A stretch of DNA of 64,000 nt from Blastocystis hominis (GCF_000151665.1 NW_013171816.1:1188204-1252203), one strand, 5' to 3'; positions 21,838 to 34,502 are shown, numbered from the stretch's first letter. Numbers and translations: made by a program. Notes: a model not told the origin generated them from the letters alone.

Positions 21838-23406
21838 TTATTCCTGAGTTTCTTTCTTCTGTCGCTTCTTCTCCAAGTCCTTTTGGTATTGTTTCCAATT
21901 TTTCTCCAGACGATCAATGAACACATCGATTTCTTCCTTCTTCACACCGATTGCAGCAGCCGAAGTGAAGTAAGCGTGAGGATAGTGGTCAGTATGGCCT
22001 CCGTAGTTCGCAAACTCGTACTTCCCCACGCTTTTCTTGTTATGAAACCCTACGCATCGTGATCCTATCGATCAGACAATCTCCACAACTCGACCGGACA
22101 CCCCTCGCGTATAGAGCATTGCTCCAAACTTTGTAATATCTTCATCCGAATACTCGAACGAATCGTCCTCGGGGAACGGATTATCCAGCGTCACTGCGAT
22201 CGAAATCGGGTTTCGCGGAGTGCGAAGCACGCGCTGCTTGTACCGCCCGGCCACCTCTCCCAGTCGGTCCAGCAAGTACTGATAGCAGTCCTCTCGCTCC
22301 TTCAAAACCGAACGCAGCTCCCTCTTCCCCATGCTCAGCAGCGTGATAAACACGTCCAGAATGGGAGACATGCTTGCTCGCCCAGGGTAGTTCTTTCGCA
22401 CCAAATCCACCATTCCGGACTGCGGACTGTACACCAGCGCGCCTCCCACGGGAACCAGCATGTTTTTGTCGGTGGAGGAAACGAGCATGTCGATGCGGCC
22501 CACGCGGATCGCGCGGTCGATCGCCTTGCAGGTAGCTCCGCTTTGGAGTCCGTACGCATTGTTCACGATCACTGGGACGGAGAACTCCTTCGCCAGTTTG
22601 CTAACGCCCACGATATCATCCGGGAGGCGAGGAGCAAACACGGAAGTCGTCGGAATGATGCACAGGATCTCCTCGCGCTTTATGGATTCGAGCTTTTCGC
22701 GCAGGGCTCCAAGGTTTGTGTTGAGCTCGTCGCCTTCCGGGACAGGATCGATAATGATCGGCTCCAATCCTGTGGTCAAAATGCTCTTCAAGCACGTTTT
22801 CTGGTCCACACGGAACCAGATTACATATTTGGCGGTCGGGTTATTCAGTCGCAACGAGAGTAAGCACATGCTGATGCTCATGCCCGTGGCCAAGGGAAGA
22901 ACAATGCAATCCTTCACCTCGGTGATCCCGCAGGTTTGGATAAAATCTACTGCCATTTTCCGGGTTAATTCACAGATCAAGGACGAGCCAGCCGCTTTAG
23001 GCTACAGTTCAACATGATCTTATGTCTTACTTGGATTGCAGCCACATCACCCGCTCTCCCAATTCCATGAGCAAGATAGAAATGACGCTTGGCAACCTGA
23101 TAGACAAAGGATCATCGCATAATACCAAAGTGCTCGCAATTCTCCCTTCACGCTCACCGACTCCGCTATTCCCCAAGAAGTTATTGCTGTCCATGAGAGA
23201 AAGGTCGTTTAAGAAAAGTCTAGACGAGAATAGAGAGGAATTGTCTTCTACTCTATGGACTGGTCGTCCCAACCAATTTCTGGGATTTTACGATGTGTGA
23301 GTAGATCTTTGACAAGATTTTCGCGACGTTTGATTGCATCTCTTCCCTGATTTACATACGTTGCGGGAATCAAAGATCTGGCATATTCAAAGTTCTTTTC
23401 ATTCAT
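21838..23406 (-). CDS. SEPSECS: O-phosphoseryl-tRNA(Sec):selenocysteinyl-tRNA synthase (SepSecS)
   Basis: This PLP enzyme converts phosphoseryl-tRNA(Sec) plus selenophosphate into selenocysteinyl-tRNA(Sec), the last step of Sec synthesis in archaea and eukaryotes. Start ATG 23406-23404 ([20 protein letters not shown]) aligns with the human N-terminus. Diagnostic blocks: [29 protein letters not shown], the phosphate-binding loop [57 protein letters not shown], the PLP-lysine segment [26 protein letters not shown] and [12 protein letters not shown]. All the active-site loops I can recall are intact. Four introns (32, 29, 29 and about 42 nt); the last, near 22075-22034, has an uncertain acceptor. 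About 478 residues (human 501; the shorter length is mostly a reduced C-terminal tail). TAA 21840-21838 is genomic. Confidence 0.95.
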
Positions 23407-23473
23407 TTTATTCTATATATAGAAATAAAGATTTGTAAATAACAAAAACTATACAACCAATAAATGGACAATA

Positions 23474-26400
23474 CTAAATCACTCCCTTATACTTGTGCTC
23501 TCTCTTATAGTATTCAAACAGTCCTCTTAGGATGTCACGTTTCGCCGTAGAAAGCTGCACGTTGATCTGCTTCACTCCCTCATATCCACACAAATCCAAA
23601 ACATCGTTGAAGATGTTCGAAAACACCACGCTATTGATACTCGACGTGTCCTTTAGCTTGAGCAAGATGAGCTGACTGTTCGGCTCGGAGAGCATGTCAC
23701 AGAGCAGCTGGGATTAAGAAAACTGATCAACAGAGTGGTGGCGAATCGATCGAAAGCGCCCTCGACTCAATCATTCAAAAAGGATATGCTCTGCATGTGA
23801 TGCTGGAAAATCGATGGCTTTCCTAACAGCTTCGTCGAAATGAACTTGAAATTATTCACATACACGCTCAGTTCTTCTGGTCCGATCGAAGCCTTGGCCA
23901 CGTGGGCGAACATCACTCGGTACAGCTCGGTGATCAAGCCCATTAAATTTCCGACAATGCCCGACAACACGCGGTCGTCGGCTCCCATAATGCAGCCCGT
24001 CAGTCGGCTCAGCATTTCATAGAGTCTAATTGACACACATCGATAGAAGTGTACTTGCTGTTTAGAGGATGGTCGACGCTAAACCACTCCTACAAGTCAT
24101 CCGATAAATTAAACACTACAGAAACATGAGGCGTTATCTCGAAAAGCGTGGAAAGGTCGTAGCCAAGTAGTCTTCGTCGGCAAAGGTCAATCACTAAAAT
24201 CAGCAACTCCATTCACGACCCTACGTTCACAGCACGACTCAATCAGCACAACGGCCAATTCCTTGTCCATTGGGAAGGCAGACAAAATAAACACTACATA
24301 GCAACAGCTTCCCCTGATCTTACTGTCCTTCGACAGAACGGAGGATAACTGGTTCGCTTTTCCATTCAAAGCGCTCTTTAACAGAAGGCTTCGAAGTGTT
24401 TCCACGGCCACAAGGTGCGATTCATCGAAGGGGATGTTCAGAATATTATCGAAAAGGTGAGATGCGTAGGAAGATCTCTTGATAGCCGACGTGATGAAGG
24501 GAATGACAAGCTGCAGAGACTGAGCGGTAGACACTTGAAGCAATGAGTGATCACTCATTGGGAAGTGGGAGTCGTCAACCACCAGAGCGATCTACAAGAG
24601 AATAATGCCAGCAACAAAGTCGCAAAATACTCTAGACAGCACATGCAGAACATTCTGCAGAGAAAGTCCGCTTTTGATAAAGAACGGCACCGCTAAGCTC
24701 CACATCCAGAATCGCTCGTCGCGCTGGCAAAAATCGCTCAGCGACACAAAGGATTCTGCCTCTTTCATTGCGTAGTCACTTCCGTCCTGAATTTCGGGCA
24801 AGGTACCAAGCAAATCGCTAGACCACGTCTTCATTTCTTCAGAGCGTAGAGGATCGCAAGGAAGCGAAGATAAGAAGGACAGCAGCATTATCACACAGGA
24901 GCGAGATAAGGGAGACTCATCTTCCAGTAGTTTCTTTCCAATCTCAACAAACAAATAGGGGCACAAAATAACAGCCTCGGTCGAACCTAAAAGACTGGAT
25001 TTATCCAGCAGGATCAGTTGCTTTGTGAGCGAAATTACAAACCAGCGAAGCACACTCCCGAGCTGGTTCGACATCTCGTTTTGCACTAACGCATGGACAT
25101 ATTCAGCGATGCAATCATCCGAATTGTATTGCATTAGATACGAAGCGTAGGCCACTCCCAAATTGGCATAAAAATCGTACGACGTCACTGAGAGCAAGTC
25201 GATTGGATTGTGCTTTTTGGAAAGAATGAACGATAGTAAAGCTGCCGTGTTGTAGCGCGATTCTCGAGTAAAGAACAATCTCCACACGTTGATCACACTT
25301 GGAGATTTCAAAACAGAAGAAGAAGATGAAGAAGTAACCAGTTCAAAAAAGGTATAGTTAAGACCCTTCTATTATTTCTCTATTCGGATAAAGGATATCA
25401 AGCGGTCATCGCGTTCCGGTCAGCTTGAGTCCAGTACGAATTGGGGAAGGCTTCAAACAGCTTCACATAATGAGTAAACTCGCTGGGATTGCCTCCATCA
25501 GGACGCTCCAGTTCTTTGCGCATTTGCTGGAGAAGAACAGTGCAGCCTAATCGTTATCACTCGAGTCCTAAAAAGAATACAGCAAGCACGAATCACAGGG
25601 ATCTCGTAAAAGAACAACGAACGAAGAAGCTTCTGTCTGCAGCAAGGAGTCTGAGAAGCGCACGCCAGACAGGGGCAGCTTGAAAGAAGAAAGGAAACGA
25701 CGCTAGAAACCGTCGAGGAAGGCACATACGAAACGATGAGCGATAAATGTTGGAGAGGAGCTTGATATCGTTCAGATAAACACTACAGAAAAACAATCTA
25801 GGGGAAACTACTTCATGGCACGAGTGAGAAGAAGGATTCAGCAATCGATTGCAAATGTCAAAGCTGATTTCGTTGCATTCTTCCAAGATCGAAGGGTCGC
25901 TGTTTGCCTTGTAATAATGATCGAGAAGCACAAGTCGCTCCACGAATAAAGTCATCATCAGATCCTCGTCCTTCCCCACTCGCTGATACAGTTTTCGCTC
26001 CAGCGTGCCGCTTTTCTCCTTTCCTTCATAGAGAAATCGAGGCGAACAGCCAAACATGCAGGTGAATAAAGAAGGAACGGAGCCTCCAAAGTAAACATCC
26101 TTCAGTGAAAGGTTGTGATTCTCCGTCTGCGGAGCTTGAGGAACACTCCTCTCTTTGGATTCGCTGTATCGAATCGGAGTATAGATTTGGATCTGACGCT
26201 CCACGGCGAAACAATCAACGAGAAGCAGCATATAAGAGCTGAAAAGCTCGTCACAAAGAGAAAAAGTTCCAAGAATGACGCTCCCCACGTTTTGACGCAA
26301 TTCACAGACGAATTGGTAGATGGAAATCACGTTTGCCTCCGTCACCTGCATCGTGTGAAGCAAGCAGCGCAGGAAACAAACAGCTGTCAGGGCAACATGG

Positions 26401-28449
26401 TTCTCTCTAAGGATGAGGTGCGACTCCAAAGCCAACCCAGCATGAACGACATAGTCCATTAGACATCTCAGGATGCTGGTAATCTGCAAGGGAAGAATGC
26501 GCATCGTTAGCTGCTCGAGGCATTGCTGCACCTTTTCATCTGTATAGAGTTCGGTCAGACGGCGTGTCGAGGACTCGCACAGAATCGTAGAGAACAGAAC
26601 ATTCAAGTCACGCATCTCGGTGTAAACAGTGAACATGCAGTTTTCGAGGCGAGCCAAAGAGTCGCGGACTTCGCACATTGCTTCGGGAGTATGCGTGTTG
26701 ATGAATTGGATGTAAGTGGGGAGGTTGTTGATTAGGAACAGAGAGGAAATCTGCACCAAATAGAACAAAATCCCAATCTGATTATTATAGAATGCGGAGG
26801 ATTCCGAAGGCTCCGAAGTTATCAGCAGTAACGCATCATGGAAGTAGTGATACTATCGCTCAGTTCTCAATTGAATCGGTACCACCAAGCACTTGTTTGT
26901 AACACTGTAGTCGCAGAGGCGGGAAGTCTGCTCCAGCACGCATGCGATGCCCGCTATTCGCAGATACTTCGAGGAAGGCGACACCTTTTCCATTCCTCCC
27001 AGCAGGATTTGGACCATATCTAGAATGACCAAATAAAAGTGGGGAATCGATTCGGACTCCACGTTCTCGTCGGCACTTTCGCGTCTTCGCTTTCGATCTG
27101 AAAACACCGCAGGAGAGGTAAATACGATCTGCCTTTCACCCAACTCGCGAATGCGTACTTGGCATTGGCTCCAGCACACTTCGACAATGCTCCGAAGGAA
27201 CTCGAAGAAGTTTTCGGGCACTGATTGATCGTCCAGCTTTTGCACAACCGACTGCACGGAAACCAGAAAGCAATTCAGCAGAGACTTGGGCTTCTTGGCT
27301 CCACTCTCCCCAATGCATCGAATGCAATTCTCTTGATGAGAAGATACAGAGATAGCGGCTGAATTATCGTCCACTCTTGATCGTTTCGTATTGGGTGTCT
27401 GCTCTACCATTGATGTCACCACGCAAAAATAATACGGTAATAGCCATAAATGGAGTGGAAAAAGAGCGTGTGCTGCGTCACTTCTCGAAGAATCAAATGA
27501 CTGAACGGCAACTGCTCCAAAAAGGCTCGAAAAGCAAGCTTGCACGTCGTGCATAGCGCACTGTGCGATTCCAACGGGATCCAGTGCGACAAGAACAAAG
27601 AAACGCATTCGCCAATCGACGAAATGACTTTGGGCTGGAGTGCATACAAAATGCTTCGATTGCGACCCATACCACTAATCAAAATGGCGAGGAGGAGAAC
27701 AGAGTAATCTGTCCAATTGCGAATCTTCATCGAGCCTATTAGCGAGGTTGTCAAATCGACAGAAATGGGGCAGGCTATCAACGAACTTCTCTTCAAAAAG
27801 AGAAGAGCCAAGGATGTCTTTGAATCTAGTAAAGAACAGGAACCACAGTTCGACTACAAGCGTGGAAAAGCGGGGAAATTGATTCAACAATCGAGTTGTC
27901 AATGTTGTACAGAACAGAGACGCATAGAATCATGTAAAGCATCACTTTGGAGAGTTGGTCTGCCGGAATCTCCGCGCTGTGCTCCGAGCAGAAGACGCTC
28001 GTCTTAACGCTCAGCTATATTATGAGTCGTGAATAAATGATACATCTAAAATCTCCGTAAAGGTAGCTGTGGGAACATCATTATCGCTAAGAAGCGTATA
28101 ATAGAGCGCTTTCCAAATAAAGCCTTGCTCCAGTATACGACCGATTTCCTTCGGGAAAATGCGTAACATATTCACACACCTAAAAGTGACGCGAATGATA
28201 CGGCCAGTACCATATCTGCACACTGTTCCGTACTTCTCTTTCGGAAACGCCAGGAAACGAGGAAAATGCAAACGACTCGTTGGATGACTCTTCTGATTGG
28301 ATGACTAGCAACTTGCGGAGCTCGTGCTTCAATTTCTACGATTCAACAAACGATTTTCTTTCAACTTTCAGATTATCAACATCAGGAAGCTTTTTATAAT
28401 TGGATGATTTTCGGATGCTGATGTAGCTATCAAATGATCCACTATTCAT
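23474..28449 (-). CDS. Unidentified large helical protein
   Basis: Exons chain in frame from ATG 28449-28447 (MNSGSFDSYISIRKSSNYKK) to TAG 23476-23474, about 1,500 residues with many short introns (for example about 28336-28365, 30 nt). The translation is almost entirely Leu/Ile/Val-rich amphipathic helix (such as LFSTILCESSTRRLTELY and VSGIVGNLMGLITELYRVMF-like segments), as in HEAT/ARM solenoids. There is no signal peptide, membrane segment or catalytic motif. An acidic, Ser/Lys-rich insert lies near 27100-27000. Nucleoporin, exportin or nucleolar scaffold families are possible, but I could not match diagnostic residues to any of them. It starts 28 bp after the WDR3 stop on the same strand. 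A TTTTTGTT variant lies 25 bases past the stop. Confidence 0.6.
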
Positions 28450-28477
28450 GGCTTTTTCGTGGATTTGATTTCTTTCC

Positions 28478-31400
28478 TTAAAATGAAATAGGCACGATTT
28501 TTGTAAAACAAAAAGAACAAAGGATTTTAGATCTCTTTTCCTCTCCAAACACTTCATTCTTCTCGTCTAACTTCCTTTTTAAAAGACGGAGAGCAGCCTG
28601 GTTCACTCCAATATAGCCCTTCCATTTCAAGCCAACCCAACCACTTACGCGAGTTTCGAATAGCTTTTCTCTCATCAGAGACTTGAGAACGACCAGGGTA
28701 CTTCGAAGTTGGGTCGACGCTTCCAATTGTTGCTGCCCATTACATGTCCCTTCAAACCCTACTTCATAGAGCTTCAGCAAGAAGAGCAGCGATCGCACAC
28801 ACAGCTCCACCTGCTGGTTCGTCTCTAGCATGTCCTTGAAATACTCCACCAGCTGGCACACATTCTCGAAGGGTAATACCAAGAGCGTAGACTCGAACTC
28901 CGGGCGAGGAATGTTGCTACAGAAAACGTACCGCTCGGATCCTACCTTATCGTTGTAGCGACGAACTCTAACGGAGACATGCCCATCATCATAATGTCCT
29001 TTTCAGGAGGAGCCATCAAAGGCTTGGCTCCATTCTCCGTGCGTTGGTTGTATTCCTCCTCTGTTAGCAGCGACTTCATATACTCGCACTCCTCTTCCCA
29101 CTCCTTCACCTTCTTTCGCTGATTCTCTGCGCGCTCCAAAGTGGAGATTAAGTAATCCGCGCTTCGCATGCTACTGCTGTGCACGGAGCTCACCTTATCG
29201 CTGGCGTCCTTGTCCAGGGTCACTTCGTGTGCCTGCGCTTCGCCGACAGCTTGCTTATCCTCATTCGGCATCGCTGTCTCTTCTTCCATTCCCAAGGCAC
29301 GCTCACCATCGACATCCATGGTCTGGTCGAGCTGCTCGTCCATCTCCCGTTCTCGCTCCTCTTCCAAAATAACAGGCTCGTTCGACCGTAAAAAGACGCG
29401 AATCGCGCGATCGTGGCCAGCGGTCACCACGAAGTCTCCAAGATGCGATACGACCAGACACCACGCCTCGCCGTAGTGCGCGTTTGTCTGCGTGATCATC
29501 TCAAACCGATCCGCATCCCAGAACTTTAGCACTCCGTCCTTCCCGCAGGAGAAAACATAGTGAGTGTTATTGACAAAGCCGACACTCATCACACTATCCG
29601 CATGGGCAAAGAAGGATTTGTGGCAATCGCCAAAGTCCAGTCCCCAGATCTTGATATTCTTGTCCGCGCTTGCCGTCACAATAAGCTTGTTGTCTGAACT
29701 GATGGAGAGAGAGAGCACGGGGAGCTTGTGGCCGTACAAAGAGAGGAAGAAACGGAGAGTATCTTCGAAAAAGATCTGCTTTCCAACGAAAAACCATGCC
29801 TACTTTCACGGTATTGTCGAGGAGCGATACAGCAACCAAAAGCTTTGAAGGGTCTTTCGTGTTGCTGTACTTCACGCACAGAATGTCATGAGACATCTTC
29901 AGCGTGCGCGTTGCGATAATCTGCAGCATTCGCCGCTTTGTCGTGGGATCGACCGCTATATCAAACTAAAGTGAAGGATTCCATGACTCAAAAGAATCGA
30001 CAACCAAAAGGATATCTCCCAGAAGCAAATATTATGGTCCGCACCGCCGGACATCATTCCCTTGCTGTCCTGACGAACATCCACACTCCAGATGCTTCCC
30101 TTGTGAGCCTGAACGGTCTGCATGACGTCTCCCGTATTCAGATCCACCAGCACCAGCTTTCCGTCCTTCGTTCCGATCACCGCGTGCTTGTCACCTGGAA
30201 GAATACAGCAGCAAAGTCCATTGACGACATCAATGCTGCGAACACACTCCAACGAACGTACACTCCAAACCTTGGCGTCCTTCTGGCCTACAGAGAGTAT
30301 AAGATCATCCGTAGAGGTGAGCGCCAGCGCGCGGACGTCGCTGCGATGGCCCGCTAGTGCGATCGACAGTACCTTTTCGTAGGAACCGGTATTCTCCATG
30401 CTCCTGCCCTCTTCGTCCTTTGTTGCTTGCGAATTGTTGCGACTCAGGCGATAGAGCTGCATCGAGTTGTTGTTCATGCCGAAGAGCACCTCGACCTCGT
30501 CGCTCTCCTTTAACTGACGACCAAAGTCAAAAGATGTCAGCTTGTGCGTGGTCTTGACCGTGGAAACCAGCTCCATCGCATCGCTGCATTGAACACTCGC
30601 CTTCGCCACTCCTCCCTTTTCCTTGCGACGACGAATTCGACGTTTCATTCGTTTTATACTGTCAGCAAAGGACCGAACGCGATAGAGCATGAACACTTTA
30701 TTCACGTTGAAATACCCAACAAGGCTCTGCGTGCTATCCATCAGAAGTTGGCCCGTTCTCCCGCTCTGGGACACAGTCACACACCCACGGTACTCCAGAA
30801 CGTGTTCAGATCCTCCCACTTCCTTTCCATCTTCATCTGCTTCTGTGCTAAAGACACGCGGATCTTTATAGATGCTAAACAGACGCAGACTTTGATCGCT
30901 GCTTCCGGTAAGCAGGTTGTATTTGGTCAGACCCTCTTCGTCTGGCTTGTCCTTGTATCCAGACTGTGTGAACAAAACCATACTCCAAATCTCGGTTCGA
31001 TGGCCGATGTAGGTATCGATACAATACTGACCGTCGATCGACCACACCTTGAGTAGTGTATCTTTAGAGGCGGAAATTAGCATATTGTATTCTTCGAGAA
31101 ACGTAATACTGGTTACCATGTCGCGATGACCCTTCAAACGACAAATTCCGTTTTCTGAAATTAGGTCCCATATTACGATAGTGCAGTCATTTGAACCAGA
31201 TGCTAGAAAATTGCCCTCCGTGTTGAAAGCGAGACAACTAACGGCTTTCTTGTGACCCTTGAGTTTTACTACATATCAGATTCCTTTGGATGCATTTACA
31301 TTTTAGTTCTCGCTTCTCAATGTCCCAAAGGCGAATTGTACCATCAGTGTAGCCAACGGCAATAAGATTCTTCTTCGGGCTTCGACAAATTTTAGAGATC

Positions 31401-31612
31401 TCTGCTGTCCCATCACGTAACCCACACACCTAAGGCTGACCAAAAATGAAAACTCTCACCTTCGTACCCAATTTAATATTCCAAACAGACAGCTCCTCTA
31501 ACGCTCCAGATATGGCAAGAGTAGCATCATGGCTGAAAACAACATTAGAGTTTGGGGAAGTAATCACTCCTAATGTACTATCCAAAATGTACCTCTGGTA
31601 GCTGTGTTGCAT
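28478..31612 (-). CDS. WDR3: WDR3/Utp12 (Dip2), small-subunit processome WD40 protein
   Basis: A component of the UTP-B module of the SSU processome, which binds and cleaves pre-18S rRNA in the nucleolus. Start ATG 31612-31610 (MQHSYQRYILDSTLGVITSP). Two WD40 propellers follow; clear blades include AVGYTDGTIRLWDIEKREL, LISASKDTLLKVWSIDGQYC, HRTEIWSMVLF, LTGSSDQSLRLF, VTASADKNIKIWGLDFGDCH and FVVTAGHDRAIRVFLR. An acidic insert sits near 29400-29180. The C-terminal Utp12 helical domain carries AKPLMAPPEKDIMMMGMSP, LPFENVCQLVEYFKDMLE and the family tail GYIGVNQAALRLLKRKLDEK. About 980 residues (human 943). Introns are about 30 nt; the one at 28619-28648 is in frame and stop-free. The stop TAA is genomic. 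Diverges from the Mis12-like gene across a 187-bp shared promoter region. Confidence 0.9.
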
Positions 31613-31799
31613 TGATGGTAATCAAAATCAAAATCAACAGGTCAGAGATTCTTTTTGACCCAAAAACCCATACTCCATTTCAAACTACCCTTAAGGAATA
31701 AATTTGCATTTCTTCTCGTTGTTTCTTATAAGAGTACCTCAGGTTCATCAAGGGCGATTTCAACTTCGCGAGTAAGAACAATCACAAGGAAAGTAAAAA
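31613..31799. promoter_or_regulatory. Shared divergent promoter region, WDR3 and Mis12-like gene
   Basis: 187 bp between two divergent start codons. It is AT-rich with no clear TATA box, so its promoter role is inferred from position alone. Confidence 0.4.
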
Positions 31800-32656
31800 A
31801 TGGAAACGGAAGTTGGTCCTCAGAGTGCTAAAGAGAGGAATCAAGTAATATTAGCATCAGGTAGTTGATACAAGTGAGTGATGTTCTTTAGTCAAGCAGC
31901 AACTAACTGCATTTACTGCAGAAAAGTTATTACAATTCGAAAACAGGATTCGTGTATGTATAAAGCGTTGTAATACCCACTTAGGAACAATTTGAGAAAA
32001 GGAATGAGGAGGTCCCTACCACAGTTACTGAAGTAAGTCGTAGAGTAATTTTGTGAGTGGATAGGGTACCATGCGAGTCTTTAAAGAATTTGAGCGCGTG
32101 TGCGATAAATACATAAATATGTTTGAACTATACTGCGAGCAGAATATCTTGATGCCACGATACAAAGATTCGAAGGTATTTTTTTCTAGTACACTCATAA
32201 GTGAAGGTTTCTCCCATTGACAATGTGTGTGATGAGGAGCGCGAGCTGGATGCCAAGTTGGAAAAACGGAAGCGTGAGTTGGTAGAAGTGGGAGAGCCCT
32301 GTTTGTTAGTGTGTAAAAGTGTAGTGTTATCGGAAGAGAAATATTGTACAAATACAGCAGATGCTAGTGCAGTCTGATTTCGGGGTGGCTCTCTCTCGAC
32401 TTGGAGCGATTGCTGCAGAGTTCCCAGTATCGCGTTTAAAAGAAGATGTCCATTCTCTTCGAGAGAGTGAGGATGTGTGTGAAGAAGCTCGGAGTATGTA
32501 TGGAGATTCCTTTTTAGTTTAGAACTACGATCTGAACTTCAAACAGCTGTGGAAGTGGAGCAAAGTCCCTTGGAGTGGGATCCAAAGCAGAATGAGATGA
32601 ACATAGAGATGATGCAGGGAATAATGCATTGTTTTGATCAAGCTGGTTTATTGTAA
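31800..32656 (+). CDS. Small coiled-coil protein, possible Mis12/Mtw1 kinetochore subunit
   Basis: About 210-220 residues from ATG 31800 (METEVGPQSAKERNQ) to TAA 32654-32656 (ending HCFDQAGLL). Introns fit near 31859-31889, 31954-31984, 32037-32068 and 32178-32208, with at least one more near 32281-32345. The core reads DKYINMFELYCEQNILMP, then a short linker and CDEERELDAKLEKRKREL, then a long helix. Mis12/Mtw1 proteins (roughly 200-290 residues) have the same order: a D-K-x-F-D-K-F-E-x-Y-x-x-x-N-I-[FL]-x-[IM]-P motif, a gap, then an E-x-E-L-D-x-x-L coiled coil. The match is by eye and short. The Mis12 complex links centromeric chromatin to the microtubule-binding Ndc80 complex. Other small coiled-coil proteins cannot be excluded. 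Confidence 0.5.
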
Positions 32657-32668
32657 TGAGTATTTGAT

Positions 32669-32676
32669 AACAAACA
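32669..32676 (-). terminator. TGTTTGTT motif past the MORN gene
   Basis: AACAAACA on the plus strand, about 135 bases beyond the TAG of the minus-strand MORN gene and 12 bases past the stop of the convergent Mis12-like gene. Confidence 0.4.
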
Positions 32677-32810
32677 ACAACACTTCCACTCTCCTTTCCC
32701 TATTTCTTATGATAAGAATAGCAATTATTGGTTGTGGTTTTCTTGATACAAATTTCTTTTTCACTGTACAATTCATTCCATTAACATCATCATCACCAAA
32801 AGCATTAGAA

Positions 32811-33530
32811 CTATCCTCCTTTTCTTTTTCTTCTTCTTCTTTCTGTCCCTCCCATATTTCTTTGCCTTTTTGAAGAAGCAGAATTGGTAGGAGAACCCAT
32901 GATGTCCCTTTGATAGTCATCATCATCATTACAAAGAGAAACAAGATCATCCAGATCAGCTTTATCATATACATCCCGTACTATGCGTTGTTTCATTTCT
33001 CTATCCAACAGACCACGTTCCTTTAATACAGGATGAGTACCTTGTTCGCTGATGAAACTGTATACAGATTCATCACTATCAGAATCTGAGGATATATTCC
33101 TGTTAGCTGTGACAGATCTTACACCCATTTCTCCCATATTCACTGGCTGGGCAACACTGTTATCGTAAATGGTGGGTTGAACAGTTGTATTTTGCTGGGG
33201 TTGTGATACTTTTGTAAAAGATAATGTGGGAATCACCAGTGGCTGAGGTTGTGATTTGACTTGTGGCTGTGCTTTCTTTATTGCTTTTGTTTGAGGTTGA
33301 GGTTGAGGTTGAGGTTGAGGTTGAGGCTTTGATTGAGGTTGAGGCTTTGGTTGAGGTTGAGGCTTTGGTTGAGGTTGAGGCTTTGGTTGAGGTTGAGGCT
33401 TTGGTTGAAGTTGAGGCTTTGGTTGAGGTTGAGGCTTTGGTTGAGGTTGAGGTTGAGCTTTTGCTTTTTTTGCTTTTGCTTTTGTTTTTGCTTTTGTTTT
33501 TGCTTTTGTACTTACTGATGAGGTGGCTGA

Positions 33531-33591
<61 letters not shown>

Positions 33592-34502
33592 GCTGCTGCT
33601 GCTGTTGACCCTCCCGATATCGAATCAAGTTGCGCAGCACGATGAACTAAATTCCACTGACTATTCCACTCGTTCCTTCCTTCCTTAAGTAATATACTCC
33701 ACTTCTCCCAAAGGACTTGACAGGATATAAATTTACTAACGAGAGACTGGTACGTTTCTTTTGTCTTTTCCAAAGATGAGTGTCGATTTTCAACATAGTT
33801 AAACTCTTCATTACTAACCATATCCACTTCACATTCCACAATACCAGCGTAGTCTTGGAACTCCAGACCATCCTTTGAAAACACAACCGCAGGCTCTTCT
33901 TGTCGCACTTGCGGCTTCACACATTCCCTAATAAATCTAATACATGTAGGACATTCAACTTTATAATTACTAAGTCTGCCCTTGTTAAACACTCCAGAAA
34001 TGATAACCGATCCATCCTGATCATAGATACTCCCAGTGCCATTCGCCACACCTCCCTGAAACAACCCGGTATATGAATAACCATTTGAATAATAGTAAGT
34101 ACCATTCCCATTTGCCATTCCACTGTTGTATAATCCTTCAAAAAGAGTCGAATCTTGTTCCTTAATCATGACTTCACCCGTAGGATTTCCATCAAAATAG
34201 GTTATTGCATAACTTTGTTGCAAACACTGTATTTTTACCTTTCCATCTAACTTTCCATTATTGAATGGTAGTTCCATCAATATTTCATAGTCATTATTTA
34301 GTAGCGTTGCAATTCCATCTAATTTACCTTTGACATACATAGACTTTAGAAACAAGTTGCATCCATTATAATTCGCTACTTGGGTATTCGGACCACTATA
34401 GTTTGCCTTTGTTACGTTCAGGGAGGAGAAACTTTGCTGCAATTGACTAAGCAGAGATGTATCTGTGTTTAGGATGTTTTGCAAAAAGCTAACTTCTCCC
34501 AT
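32811..34502 (-). CDS. MORN-repeat protein with poly-Thr and Pro-Gln-Lys tracts
   Basis: One exon, 563 residues, ATG 34502-34500 (MGEVSFLQNILNTDTS). MORN units in the N-terminal third: GLYNSGMANGNGTYYYSNG, YTGLFQGGVANGTGSIYDQ, and weaker ones before and after. MORN repeats form rod-like scaffolds that bind membranes or partners in protist cytoskeletons. They are followed by a helical region, a poly-Thr run (about 33600-33530), an Ala/Lys run, and a (Gln-Pro-Gln-Pro-Lys-Pro)n tract (about 33460-33290). The C-terminal region is acidic and Ser-rich (DSDSDESVYSF) and ends in a basic RRRKRKGG. No signal peptide. Genomic TAG 32813-32811. It shares MORN motifs with the LRR genes at 15004-20807 and 37250-39279. 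Confidence 0.75.
33290..33455. repeat. 18-bp tandem repeat coding Gln-Pro-Gln-Pro-Lys-Pro
   Basis: The plus strand repeats GGTTGAGGTTGAGGCTTT, with some shorter GGTTGA-only units, about seven to nine times. In the minus-strand MORN protein this encodes alternating QP and KP dipeptides. Confidence 0.85.
33533..33606. repeat. (GTT)n microsatellite coding poly-Thr
   Basis: About 24 trinucleotide units, mostly GTT on the plus strand (ACA on the coding strand, giving Thr), with GCT units at the right end giving Ala or Ser. Likely length-variable. Confidence 0.9.

Noticed and set aside
32300-32307. TGTTTGTT inside the Mis12-like gene
   Set aside because: It lies in intron-like sequence, with in-frame coding continuing downstream to a genomic TAA, so it is probably not the main 3' end.
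33263-33688. Plus-strand open frames rich in Leu, Val and Glu
   Set aside because: Antisense of the low-complexity repeats in the MORN gene; no independent support.
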